Of a stretch of DNA of 64,000 nt, positions 42,633-53,568 are shown in pieces. The first letter of the stretch is position 1. Each line of letters opens with the position of its first letter. The DNA comes from Diphasiastrum complanatum (Eukaryota > Streptophyta > Lycopodiopsida > Lycopodiales > Lycopodiaceae), in assembly GCA_029204225.1 (NCBI GenBank), contig CM055102.1:6740320-6804319 (forward strand), in the 5' to 3' direction. The position numbers and the translations under genes were made by a program. The notes beneath the pieces were generated by a model. The model had not been told where the DNA came from. It worked only from the letters and a program-made list of their open reading frames with translations, and did no database searches.

Positions 42633-45010
42633 TTAGTAGAGGCTACGTTTTGCACGTCGTTGTTGGAACATATAACCAGTGACTTCCTCCATGAATTCTA
42701 AGCACTTCGTGCTCTTCTTGTCCTTGGTGAGGTGGAAGGACTTATGGACGTCGGCGAGCCAATGTTGCTCAATCCATGTTTGAAATCGTGATTGACAGGG
42801 GTCGCCGAGGAGTGCCGCTCTATAGTACACTTCGGCCACTTGCAGTTGGTCTTCAAATTTTTGTGATGTTAGGGCCGTGTTCAGGTCAAAACACAAAGGT
42901 GGGAGGAAGTCGTCCATTTGGAGGTGACGCTCATCAAATACTCCAAGTCTCGGGCATATTGTGCGGTCGCGCGGATTGTTGGATCCAGACAATTGACATA
43001 CTCTTTAAATTTTGGACTAGAGCCCGTTTGGCATCTACGTCCGTCTTCCACCCATACTTGGAATGAATGTGTGGCCAATTCAGTGTCTCAATTGTGATCT
43101 TGTCTAGTGGGGTGCCGCACTCCACCCATTTTGATCTACGTGGGTAGGGAATGTAGTGGGCATTGATCCGTAGTTGTCTTGGACTCGTGAAGTATGCCCT
43201 AATGGTCACAGGGTCGCGTTCAAATAACTTTTGGTGCCATTTCGGTTGAGGGGCCAATGCTGGAATGAAGATGAGCTCATTGCCTTTGACCTCTTTGATT
43301 GTGACTGGTGGCTGCCAACCGTCGCGCGAGCTTTCATAGGGATACTAGACCATGTAGGCATTGATTTCGTCCTCTACCAATTTTGGCCTTCTAAATGCGC
43401 AGTTGGAAGAGATCGACCTCGAGCCTTGGGATGAAAAGGCTTGAGCTTTGGCTCAGATATGCTTGTAGTGTGGTATCAAGGCCTGTATCTTGCCCTTGGT
43501 TCTTGTGTATCGGACCCCATCACTGCTTGTCCTTGATTTCTCTGACTAGTTTGCACAGCATCATAAATGGGTGGCATTGGAATCACCATCGGGGTCGACG
43601 TGGGTTTCTATGCTATGACGTTTTGGCACGCCTTGAGTCTGATCTTTGCCTGGCTAAGCTCTTGGTTGGCACTTGCACGATATCTACCAAACTCGCCCTG
43701 GTAGTTGTTCAGAGGTTGAGTGCGGATCTACACCTGCTACTTGTAGAGGTTTATTTCGGCTTGGGTGAGTGGCCTATCCGCAGGTATTGGTTGGGCTAAC
43801 CATGCGACATTCTTTGCTTGGAGCACTTGCACCTCCGCTCCTAGGCGTGTGTTCTCTATTTCATAGATTTGCAATTGTGCCTGGAGGGGGGCTAGCCTTT
43901 TCTCTACTTCTTGTTGGAGCTCTTGGACTTTGGCTGAGGCGTCTGTGGCTGACTTAGAGAGGCCCGTGATGTAGTTCTGGAGGCTATCTTCATGCTTCTT
44001 CAATTTAAGGACCTCGTCCTTTTGCGCCTACTCATGTTGACTTGCTAACTACAGGTCTTGCTAGAGTTTGGTGAGTTTTGCTCGCAGCTTCGTATTGTAT
44101 GTAGCCAGTTTCACCATCCGGACGTCCATTATTGCTTTGGCCGCAACCGCCTCCTGGACAAAAGTGCCCAAAATTTGGTGCGTTGAGTATAGATCTGTAG
44201 GGACCACCGGTATGGGTTGTTGTGCGGGTGCTGGCTGTTGCGGTGGTGGAATTATTTGCACATCTGTAACCACATCATCTTCAATGAGCTTTTCGGGCTT
44301 GGACATATCCTCTGGCTGTTTAGGATCAGCGCGCAGAGGTGAACGTATGTATATTGTATGAGTAAATGCGTCATCAGGCAATGGTTTATCGCCCTCGGCA
44401 CTTTGTTGGAATGAAGTGGGGGGAGGTGTGAGAGGAGTGGCGATGGTGGCGAGAGGCATGAGGATGGGTTGCTCGAATGAGTGAACATGGGAAATGGAAG
44501 GAAACTATAGGGTGGTTGGCCTTCTCATCACCATCATGCAACTTCAAGGATCCAATCCTTTGCTAGAGGCATGTGTTAGAGAAGAATTATCAAAGAAGCT
44601 CATCCAGTGGAGGGTGTTAGGTGAGATCTACAAATCCTCTGGGTTTATTTGTGCGAATGGGATGGAACTGGGAGGAGGGATGGAAGAAGAGATGGAAATG
44701 GAAGGTGCGGAAGAAGCGAGAATAGCAGATGAAGGTGGAGGGATCGGAGCGATAGAAGTAGAAGTGGTGGCAGTTGTGGATGGTTGTGCAGTGAGAGTGG
44801 TAGTGGAAACAGAAGAAGCGGTATCGGAACATGATTGTGGGTTAGTGCATTGTCATGTGGGGGGAGGGCTAGATGAAGCGGAGGCAGCATCACGCATGCA
44901 TTTGCTGGCCGTTGTGTCAGTAACTGTTGGATGGTGGGAGGTGGATGCAACAGGAGGTGGAACAAGGTTAGTATGTGGAATGGTGGTAGATAGGATGGTG
45001 GAACGGTTAA
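42633..45010 (-). pseudogene. Unclassified ORF family, copy 3
   Basis: Minus strand, from the right: Ser/Thr/Pro-rich sequence (about 45000-44640), a segment starting MPLATIATPLTPPPTSF (44459-44061), a coiled coil with LQQEVEKRLAPLQAQLQIYE (44003-43737), then the conserved part: ERDPVTIRAYFTSPRQLRIN (43257-42934), LNWPHIHSKYGWK, and after a shift LPPLCFDLNTALTSQ, VAEVYYRAALLGD and a C-terminus ending RRAKRSLY at 42633. The order of segments equals copy 2. Frameshifts and stops interrupt it several times. No pol domain is visible. Function unknown; element-borne origin inferred from copies 1 and 2. Confidence 0.55.
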
Positions 45011-45032
45011 ACCCCCAAAACTTCTGTTCAAG

Positions 45033-45800
45033 GAGTGCACATGCAAAGTTACAAAGCAGGGGTCCAGGGTTGGATTCGGGCATGGACCTGGGTGGAGCCC
45101 CAGAAATTGAAGAACAACAACCAATTCCACAGGCAATGCAACCGAGTCCATCTTCATCAAGGACCACACCATTATTCAGAAGGCCAATCAGCATCGAGGA
45201 TCAGATTCAGAGTTTTTTAGCGCAACATCCTCATGAGTCCTCGTGTGGTGGTTGGGTCCTTAAGTTTAAGACCTCTGAAATAGAGGCCGACAAGAAATTG
45301 AATAAAATACCCACATTGGGAGAGCAGCCAGCTTGGAGAGTTACAATTTTTGAGAAAACTCCAAAATCTATTAGGAGTTTGTGGCCAGCCCTCGCCAATT
45401 GCGCGTAGATCCATATTATGTAACGATGCCACGCATGAATAGGTGGAAGGATTTGGGATTGGCCATGGACAAAATTATTATCCATACGCCAAATTGGCCA
45501 ATCATCCATCAACCTTACGGTTGGGAGTGGATTTCCACTGGGCATTACAAGCGTACAGCGGGAGTATATACACTCTCCCAATCCGACAGTGAGACAATCG
45601 GCACTTTTTGCGAAAAACTTGACTCTGTTGGCATCCGGGGCAACGAGATGGGATGATTGCCTTCCTCCTTTGGCATTCAATCCAAATAAGCCAATGGCCT
45701 CAAAGAATATCAAGGATCGGCTGTCGATGGCTCGTGTTGGATTTATCTCCTCTACTCTTCTAAATCCCATTTTAATCTACCTCCATTCATGCTGCATTTT
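45033..45800 (+). pseudogene. Unclassified ORF family, copy 4 (inverted, head to head with copy 3)
   Basis: Plus strand. QPAWRVTIFEKTPKSIRSL near 45320, then in another phase SPRQLRVDPYYVTMPRMNRW near 45384-45450, HTPNWPIIHQPYGWEW near 45490, and, after a shift near 45650, CLPPLAFNPNKPM and RLSMARVGF near 45735, where YYRAA would be expected but is changed. It lacks the N-terminal coiled coil and is cut soon afterwards. Sequence is closest to copy 3 in the LRVD and YGW words. Confidence 0.55.
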
Positions 45801-45965
45801 TACTCACATTGTCTCGTAGTCCGCATATTTACATGTAAATTCTCACAGGTGAAGAAAAGATGAAAGAATCACGACATTGTGTTTTTACACGTGTTTTGTG
45901 ACAGGCGAAAAAGGCGACACTGCCTTACAAAATGTCGAAGGTGCCCTAGGAAGCAAACCTGTAAA
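45801..45965 (-). repeat. Short repeat-bearing remnant resembling C-family LTR
   Basis: Contains GTGTCGCCTTTTTCGC and GGCACCTTCGAC words (minus strand) like the internal repeats of the C-family LTR. It adjoins the truncated end of copia C and may be what remains of its 3' LTR. Confidence 0.4.
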
Positions 45966-46820
45966 TCAAATCCTAAGGCAAATTTTCATCAAAGTGACGC
46001 ATTTTTCGCATCTTCTTGTATGCCTTGTGGTCTGGGGAATAGTCGTTGAAGATCGTTTTCTGCTCTTGTCATCTACCTTTCTTCTTAGATCCTCGGGGAT
46101 CTGAGTGAAAGCGATGCATCCAAACACTCGAATATGTTTGAGTGATGGTTTTGATCTTGTCCACACTTCATAAAGTGTCTTGCCATTCAGGGCTTTGGTG
46201 ATGGATCGATTCTGTAAATAGGCAGTTGTAGTAACAGCTTCTGCCCAGAATTTCTTTGGAAGAGAGGCATGGGCCATCATGCTCTTGGCACTTTCGATGA
46301 GTGTCTGGTTCCTCCGCTCAGCTACACCATTGGACTGAGGTGAGTAGCTAGTTGTGTATTGTTGAAGTATCCCATTGGCCTTGCAGAACTCCTTGAATTT
46401 TGTAGAGATGTACTCTCCCCTTCCATCTGTGCGTAGGGCTTTGATCTTCTTCTGGGTCCAGACGCCTTGAACTCCTTGAAGAATTTGAATGCGTCAGATT
46501 TGCTCTTCATATAGTAGGTTGCAGTCCTTCGAGAGAAGTCATCGATGAAGGTTAGGAAATAGAGAGCTCCCCTGGTGAAAGTAGTCTGCATCGAGCCACA
46601 AATGTCGCTGTGTACAAGATCAAGCCCTTGGATGCATGAACTGAGTCTGAACTGAAGGGACTCCTAGCATGCTTGCTGATAATACAGCTTTCGCATGGAG
46701 AAGTTGGCTTGCTGACTGTCAATAGATCTTGTATTAGAATCTAAGCTAACATTTGCTGAATACTGTTGTAGTTAAGGTGGCCAAGTCTGAAATGCCACAG
46801 CATATCAGTTGATTCAGAAG
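45966..46820 (-). pseudogene. Copia C integrase region, truncated
   Basis: Minus strand. LTFIDDFSRRTATYYM near 46560, an SNGVAE-equivalent with RNQTLIES near 46310, MMAHASLPKKFWAEAV and LKHIRVFGCIAFTQIP near 46150. The frame is broken at several points and homology ends in SPDHKAYKK near 45985. Reverse transcriptase, RNase H and a proper 3' LTR are missing. Confidence 0.85.
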
Positions 46821-46898
46821 TGGCTGTGTGAAGAGCTTGACTGTTAGAAGAATAGCAATGGTTGAGTTTGTAAAGATAGTCGCTTCTTCTTCCATAGT

Positions 46899-47231
46899 CT
46901 AGCAACTTCCGAAATTTGTCAAGAATTGTGCAGCCATCCGTATCGAATTCGACCTTCCAACCTGAATCGGTGATTCTGAGAACAGATTCTTGGTCAGATT
47001 TGGAATGTGGAGAACGTTGGACAGCAATTTGACTTCACCTCTTTTTAACTCAACTTTGATTGTTCCTTCACCTCCGATTGTATTTGATGAGTTGTCTCCA
47101 AGTTGCACAACTCGAGAGTGGGTGAATGACTTATAGTCCTTGAACCAGTCGCGATGGTGAGTCATGTGTTGAGTTGCTCCGGCATCTAGGTACCAGGATT
47201 CGATATCCTGTTGTTCTCCTTCTTTGGTCAT
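46899..47231 (-). pseudogene. Copia C protease
   Basis: WYLDAGATQHMTHHRDWF near the start carries the aspartic protease triad as DAG (Ala for the usual Ser, seen in other copia elements). FLP-like LPNLTKNLF and the GAG-pre-integrase entry follow, then the frame shifts. Confidence 0.85.
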
Positions 47232-47319
47232 AAAAGTTGTTTTATCTCCTTCTTGTTGTTGCTAATTTGAATGATTGGTCGTAGCACTGTGTGCTTGTTG
47301 TTGGAACTGCTTCTTCTTT

Positions 47320-48130
47320 TCGTTGTTGTACTTCAAAGTTCGACAGTCCTTGATTTCGTGGCAAGTCCTCTTACAGTATCTGCAGAAAATTTTTTGCGCT
47401 GGTTGGAATGATGAAGCTTGAATTTGATCCTAAACCATTATTTGGTCCAGACTGCGTGTTGCTCTTCTTGACAATAGAGCCTGATTTTGTGATTTCTTGG
47501 ATCTAAACTTCTAATTTTTTGAATACAGAGCTTGAGGATCCGATCTTGAGCCTGAGGAGGATGCTGATCTTCTGATCTCCTCTTGTAGGATCAGCGAAAT
47601 TACTCTTGACAGAGTGCGGTGCTCCTGGGTAGAAATTGCCATTACCCAATTTTCGTAGGCTTTAGGTAGACTCGATAATAGAGTCATGAGTGCATCGAAA
47701 TCTTCTATGATTGAGCCGGTTGCAGTCATCTGCTCCATAAGATTCTTGAAGGTGTTGAGGTGACTTGAGACACTATCTGCATCAGACATTCTGAGGGTGA
47801 AGAATTTCTTCCTCATATGAAGCTTGGAAGTAACGTCTCTAATGTCATAGAGAGTTGCTAGGATGTCCCATGCATCCTTAGCCATTTGAGAAACACGTAT
47901 GTGGCTGATCTGAGTAAGGCTTGATGTTGAGGGTGATCATGGCAAATGCTTTGCCATCTCTCAGTCTCCACTTGGTGATGACGGCTGCATCACCTTCTGG
48001 TTTGAGCTCTATGTCATCAACTATGTCCCATAGTTCTTTGGCTAGAAGTATAACCTTCATCTTGAATTTTCAGAGATGGTAGTTATCTCCATCGAGTTTG
48101 TCAATGAGAGATGAACTAGATGATGGATCC
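47320..48130 (-). pseudogene. Copia C gag
   Basis: Frames 48060-47878 and 47885-47511 together give the copia gag domain: WRLRDGKAFAMITL, AKDAWDILATLYDIRD, LHMRKKFFTLRMSD, LLSSLPKAYENWV. A CCHC knuckle CRYCKRTCHEIKDC lies near 47375. The start codon region is near 48130. Separated from the protease by stops and shifts. Confidence 0.85.
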
Positions 48131-48263
48131 ATTCTGGTTGAACGAGATCGTTGGTAAAAACAACAACTGTCGGAATACTGTTGGCTGCACGTTTGCTAGA
48201 AAGACGTCTTGATAGAAACAAGATTGATAATCCGCAGTAGAAATGCAGATTACTGAAATGCCC

Positions 48264-48275
48264 ACTCTGATACCA
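48264..48275 (-). other. Copia C primer-binding site
   Basis: TGGTATCAGAGT on the minus strand, one change from the standard site, abutting the LTR. Confidence 0.9.
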
Positions 48276-49471
48276 TGTCGTAAAAGCGCGTGTGAGCGTG
48301 AGCGACAGCGGAAGCTCAAGGATTGAGCGTGGCATGTAGGAACGGCAACGCAACAGTTAGCAGCAGAATTATTCAAGTAGAAGAATCCATACAGAGTACA
48401 CAAATGAACGACGCAGTAGTGAGACAAAAATTGCACTCTGATCAATATCAACAGTGAGTACAATAGCTGAAGTAATAACTTCAGCTTGTTCAGCGTGATA
48501 ACGCTGGCTACAGAAAGCTCTGATTGAAAAGAGAAATTCTATTAACTCAATTAACACTTACATAGCTTGATTCAGCTAATATATATATTTTCAAGTGTCG
48601 AGAGACAAAATATCTTACAAGCTTTTAATGCTATTTACGCCAGTCTTTGCATATGTACAAAGTTGGTAACCGCCAACCGCCTTTGGGATATTTGGTTGTC
48701 CAGCTGTTTTTAGAGTTGCTGATAAGTTGGCGACGTCGGTCAGCCAATGCAGCAAAAATGCAAAAAAGCAAAAAAACCCGAAGGTGTCTTTAGACTGAAG
48801 GTTTGCAACTCCTGAAGGTGCCCTTACACTAAAGGTATGTAAATCCCTAGATTCAAGGCGGCGAAGAAGGCGAAAAAGCCAAAAAAGTGCCTTACACTGA
48901 AGGCGGAGAAAAAGGCGAAGGTGCCTTAAACTAAAGGCAATGAGAAAGGCGAAAAGTGCCTTAGTTTAGAGGCGGCGAAGAAAACCGAAAAAGGCAAAAG
49001 TGCCCTAAAATGGTTTTAAGGTTTTCTGGATACTTTGTCGCATTTTTCGCAAAGACAAAAAGGCAAAAAAGTTGAGGGTGGTCCAGAAATGGTTTGTCAT
49101 TCTGGCCAGTGTGTCGCATTTCCCGTGAACGAAAAAGGCAAAGAAGTTGAAGGTGGTCCAAAAATGGTTTAAGTCATTCAGGCCAATGTGTCGCATTTTT
49201 CGTGAACAAAAAAGACGAAGAAGGCGAAAAAAGCAAAGGTGCCTTAAGAATGGTTTCTAAGGCATTCTAGCCACTTGGCCAGTGTGTCGCATTTTTCGCT
49301 AAGGAGCGAAAAATGCGAAGAAGGAGAAGGTGCCTTAAAATGATTTCTGAGGCACAAGAAATCTCAAGGGAAAAAAATGTGAAGGCCCAAAAATATGTTG
49401 TCGGCCTTCGATTTTTCAAGATGCTCATTACTTGAACGATTTGTTTAAGGTTGAGCATAAGAAATCTAACA
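48276..49471 (-). mobile_element. Copia C 5' LTR with internal repeat array
   Basis: 1,196 bp from TGTTAGATTTCTTATGCTCA (right end, minus strand) to TTTACGACA (left end). Between 48760 and 49340 it holds several repeat units around GTGTCGCATTTTTCG and GGCGAAAAAGGC with AAGGTGCCTTA, unit size near 90-100 bp. Minus-strand TATATATA lies near 48578. Related to the LTR at 15470-16305. Confidence 0.9.
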
Positions 49472-49726
49472 GAAGTATCCAATGTATTAGAGTCTTATGA
49501 CTCACCAAAAAATCACGGACCGTCAAATTGGAATTCTAGGTGTTAGGTTTAGGCATTTACCAAAATGGAAATCCTAAATATTGGATTCGATTTAATCTAT
49601 AAGATTTCCACAAGTGATCTTTGTGAACACATTGAGATAATCAAGTAACACGCCGTACCTAAGAATGAGCTTATATTTAATCCAATAGTGAAGTGCCCAA
49701 CATTAATGAATAATGGATACTTAAGC

Positions 49727-50446
49727 CTAATTAACATATTTTATTGATGAAAAAATGAGGCCTTTTTTCAATCCAAAATACAATGTAATGGAAAATGTCT
49801 TAATCTTTTTTTCCAATGTGGCCTCCCAAAAGTAAAGTGTTATCATCCAATAGTCTATTGTTAATATTTTGTCAAGAGATTCTCCAATACAATATGCATT
49901 GTCATTTTTCCAATACTTGGTATGAGTCATTCTTTTACCCCAAAAAGTAGTTGTGTGGGCTTCTTTGGAACATACAACCACAAATTTATATCTAATCAAT
50001 GTCTGATGAGTGATTGAAAGTTCTCTTAACGAAATTGTGCAAGATGTGAATATCTTCGAGTCGATGAAGCTTAGGAGATTATTTGATGGTGTTAGCCAAA
50101 AAAAAAAATCGATATGGCATTTGCTAGTTTTGATCGTTATCAACAAGATACGTTGTTGAGAACCTACACAAAAGATAGTGGCAACCTTTCCAAAGTTCAT
50201 GGAGAGCCAATCTATGCATGAAGAGCACTCAAGGTAAGATAACCTGGAAATAGACTATTCAAAGTGGAGTGAAATTGCCTCTAATATATGAAGTGGATCT
50301 AAATTGATCGGGAATGTGATGTGACATACATGAAAATGTTGGCCTAAAACATCTCCATTCCAACAAAGTGTCAGAGTTGTAGGTGGTGGACAATTAAGAT
50401 GATGCCAATTTCGTCGAAACATCTCTAGGAATGAGAACATAAACAA
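49727..50446 (-). other. Unrecognised open frames, possibly an old element
   Basis: Two minus-strand frames (50446-50255, 63 residues; 50200-49727, 157 residues starting MNFGKVATIFCVGSQQ). Composition is rich in Ile, Thr, Phe and Lys, with no motif I recognise. They lie downstream, on the same strand, of a degenerate gag zinc knuckle, so they may belong to the same decayed element. Could equally be chance frames. Confidence 0.2.
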
Positions 50447-50639
50447 AAGTGGGCTATAACACTCTCAAGATTTTCCAATAACTCGAAGGACAAAAATGTG
50501 GTGGATGACAAATGAAAGTAAATAGCAAAGTATGTAAGTCAAAATCAATGGTTTGTGAAAAAGCCTTTACTCAAATGGAACACTACTATAGCTATACAAA
50601 GAACATGTGTAAAAAAAGAAAATAATCATGACACTCCAA

Positions 50640-50900
50640 CTCACCATGACTCCTTTGGCCATGATCAACCAATGTTCATTGGCCAAATAGACCCTAGGTG
50701 TAGCACTTTAGTACGTTCTTGTTGAGTTTCAGTAGAACCACCATAGTGATGCCTTTGAATGTCTGTAGCATATGAGTTGACACCCTTGCCTTTAAACATG
50801 TAATCCTTTTAAAAATGACCAGACTTACCACATTGGAAAAAATATTTTGCTGGACATCTTCATTTGATGTTGCCTAGAAGTTGAGAAAAGATTACCTCCG
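50640..50900 (-). pseudogene. Degenerate gag zinc-knuckle remnant
   Basis: Minus-strand translation gives KYFFQCGKSGHF, a stop, then KDYMFKGKGVNSYATD. This matches a nucleocapsid CCHC knuckle with two of the Cys positions altered and one stop. No neighbouring pol domain is visible. Confidence 0.5.
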
Positions 50901-52551
50901 ACTTCATTGTTATACATCTCCCATGGACCATCATTGATTGCACTTGCACACCCAAGATTACAATCACATTTCAGCCCAAAGAATCACCAACTCAAGCACT
51001 TGACGGCCTTTACCTAGTCATTTTTCTTGTTGAGAACTTTATCATTTAAAAAGTCGGATCTATGATCCAATACTTTCAATAAGTCGTGGATGTGCTCAAA
51101 ATTCCAGGCTACGAGGCCAGATCAACACAATGGCTGCAAACAAAGGTATACACACTCAAAAGAATCATTAGGCCATGCTTATAAACTATTGAGTACGGAA
51201 TTTATTTTCCTAATGACATTTGTGTACAAGTGCAAGTTGGTGAATCAAATAGAGTCGAGTCCTTAGACCAAAGCATAACTGGATATAACTTTTGTTTAAA
51301 GTCTCTAGTTTCAAGCTCAATTGAGAATATGAGCATACAACATGCCATGGATATCACGCACATTGAGATGAATGAAATTGAAACCGAAAAATTACAAATG
51401 AAAATGGCATGCACCAGCTAGGCACTACAAAAAGTACTGCCAAAAATCAGCATCAGCTAACAGAACCCAACATCAAAATCAAATAAAATCAAAATAAACA
51501 ATTGTATAAAGCAAGTCACAGCTCATGTATGGCATTTCAAAAGAAAGATACAATAAGTTTGAAGTATATCTATTGAATTTAAACCATCTATATGAGCAAT
51601 GCAATCACACAAACAAGTACTCTGAATTAGGTTGATTTCCTAGAAACATTATACAAAAAAATAAAACAGGGAGTGCATGTATGCTTCACACCAAATAGTC
51701 ATGTTTGCCGTTCCCTGATGAGCTCGAAGGTTCCAAAACATCAATTGCACTACAAGTCGTCCTAAGTTGCGAATAAAAAGCAGATATGGTTTATTTTAGT
51801 ACCATGCATTTACGCCTTATGTTTCATGCAAAAAAATTCAGTATCAAATTAATTCGTATTTTGTACCAATAACGATTTAGATTGTTAAAAAATCTGCAAA
51901 TCTTCCCATCGAATAGAACATCAGACCAAAAACGCTTCACTGGACAAATATTCTTGACCAGCATATCTGCAAGCCACGAGGGACATCAAATTTCAGTCAA
52001 ATAGCTCTTCAGATCAAATGCAGAAACAGATCACAGTCGTGAGTTATTAAATCTACCACCCTGAATTGGGATCCAATTCTCAACCATAGATTACCCAGAG
52101 CTTAAAAGTTGCATGATCCTTCTGACCTCAACCATTTGAAGGGACAAAATCTGCTGGTAGTTGCCGAACTCCACAATTTGCATCTCCCCAGAATAGATTA
52201 TTTATCCCTCCCTGGAAAACTCTCATAAAGGAAAAAATCTCATAAAGGGAAATCTAAAACGGCACCACTTAAAAGGGTTGAATTTCATTCCTAGAACAAA
52301 TAATCTGGTTCAAAGATCTGAAAATAATTACTCATCAAGATTCCATGCTCTTTACATACAAATTAGCTTCATGGTAATGAATAAGAGCTCTCCCATGTAC
52401 AAGAAAAGTGTATTGCTAATCGCGCACCTTCAATAGATCTATTTGAAGCAACTTTCAATTTAAGTTGCAAACGCACTAAAATCAACTCAATATCCTATCA
52501 TATATCCTAAATAGATCACATTACCTGCAGAAAACATAGCAATCAACTCAC

Positions 52552-53568
52552 TCAGGACAATCGTTGCATTGCAAACGACTTATTAGATCGATTTTGCTCT
52601 AGATCAATTTCAATTTCCCCCAAATCAAGTGCATGTGCTTTCTCCTTTGTTGGAGACAAAAATGCCCTTCCCAATACACGTTCCCCTGTGCCAGTTAGTA
52701 TGCCTCCTGAGGAAGCATACTGCCGACTTTCCAAGTTCAGTGCAGAGCTTTCCGCCATAGCTATTTCTCTGCTTGATCGAGAGGGTACATCTGTTATAGT
52801 TGATTGAAATGTAATAGGTGCATCAAGTAGAGAAAATGTGTCAGGTTCTGATGTCAATTGTGAATCCAAATATAGTGAGCTTGTCTGAGAATTCCCAGCT
52901 TTTTCAACCCTCTTAGAAAAATCTGTGCTAGAACTTCCACTTTCAGAGAAAAAGCCTGTAAGAGTTGTTTCATCCAATTTTCCAGTTCCCAAGATTTTGT
53001 CGTCCTTTTCAAAAGTATCCATCTCTTGTCCTGTAGGTGTAAGTGTCTGACCTCCATACTTCTTAGTTGCCCCTTGACTACCATCATAAAGGACGTAGTC
53101 ATGATAGGTTGGAGCGAACTGCAAAAGGAAAAATACACAGCAAATCAGTATCCATTCATAAATGAGATCAAAAGTTTCCAAGTACTATGGCCAAGACAAT
53201 ACGACATCACAATACTTCAGAGCACTCAAGACAATATCAACTTGCAAGACCAACTCAAAGGTAGAGAAGGCACAAGTAAAAACTCTTCCATGTTGAATTC
53301 CACAAACTTTATTTTGTTGAGATCGAAACTTTACCTGATGAACGGTGTCACTAACAACATCAAACAAATTCAATGCATGGGTGATACTTCTAGTCAAACT
53401 CCCCAGTCCACCACCTTTAACTTCTGCATACTCCTTATAAGGGAAAGCAAATAGATGACCAATAGCCGCAGCCGCCATTTCAATGCATATGATAAAATTC
53501 TGAACATTCGCTGCTTCGTCTGCATCTGCTATCAAGCCAGACTTTGCAGCCAAGAATACCAACAGTCC
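52552..53568 (-). CDS. DUF300/TMEM184 (LAZ1-related) protein, last two exons
   Basis: This family (organic solute transporter subunit alpha/TMEM184, DUF300) comprises multi-span membrane proteins; plant LAZ1 members act in vacuolar function and brassinosteroid signalling. Visible exons on the minus strand are 53568-53335 (78 codons) and 53118-52552 (188 codons plus stop), both phase 0 with AG/GT borders (acceptors TATGCAG and TTTTGCAG, donor CAG/GTAAAG). The first exon encodes a membrane segment GLLVFLAAKSGLI, the conserved NFIICIEMAAAAIGHLFAFPYKEY and ends VVSDTVHQ. The second starts FAPTYHDYVLYD, has the family word TPTGQEMD, then a Ser/Thr-rich cytosolic tail. Most like the shorter Arabidopsis DUF300 class. 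The upstream exons encoding the first membrane spans are not found in the next 10 kb, so the gene is either split by very large introns or truncated. Confidence 0.85.
53119..53334 (-). other. Intron of the DUF300 gene
   Basis: 216 bp GT-AG intron, phase 0, between the DTVHQ and FAPTYHDY codons. Confidence 0.85.

Larger units (their letters stand above)
49472..52551. other. Intergenic DNA downstream of the DUF300 gene, mostly without genes
   Basis: AT-rich. Contains a decayed gag zinc-knuckle remnant and an unrecognised open frame, listed separately. The last several hundred bases before 52552 should include the 3' UTR of the minus-strand DUF300 gene. Confidence 0.5.

Noticed and set aside
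44494-45408. 304-residue plus-strand frame
   Set aside because: Its first two thirds are the antisense of the Ser/Thr/Pro-rich part of family copy 3. Only the end, from about 45033, belongs to a plausible frame (copy 4).
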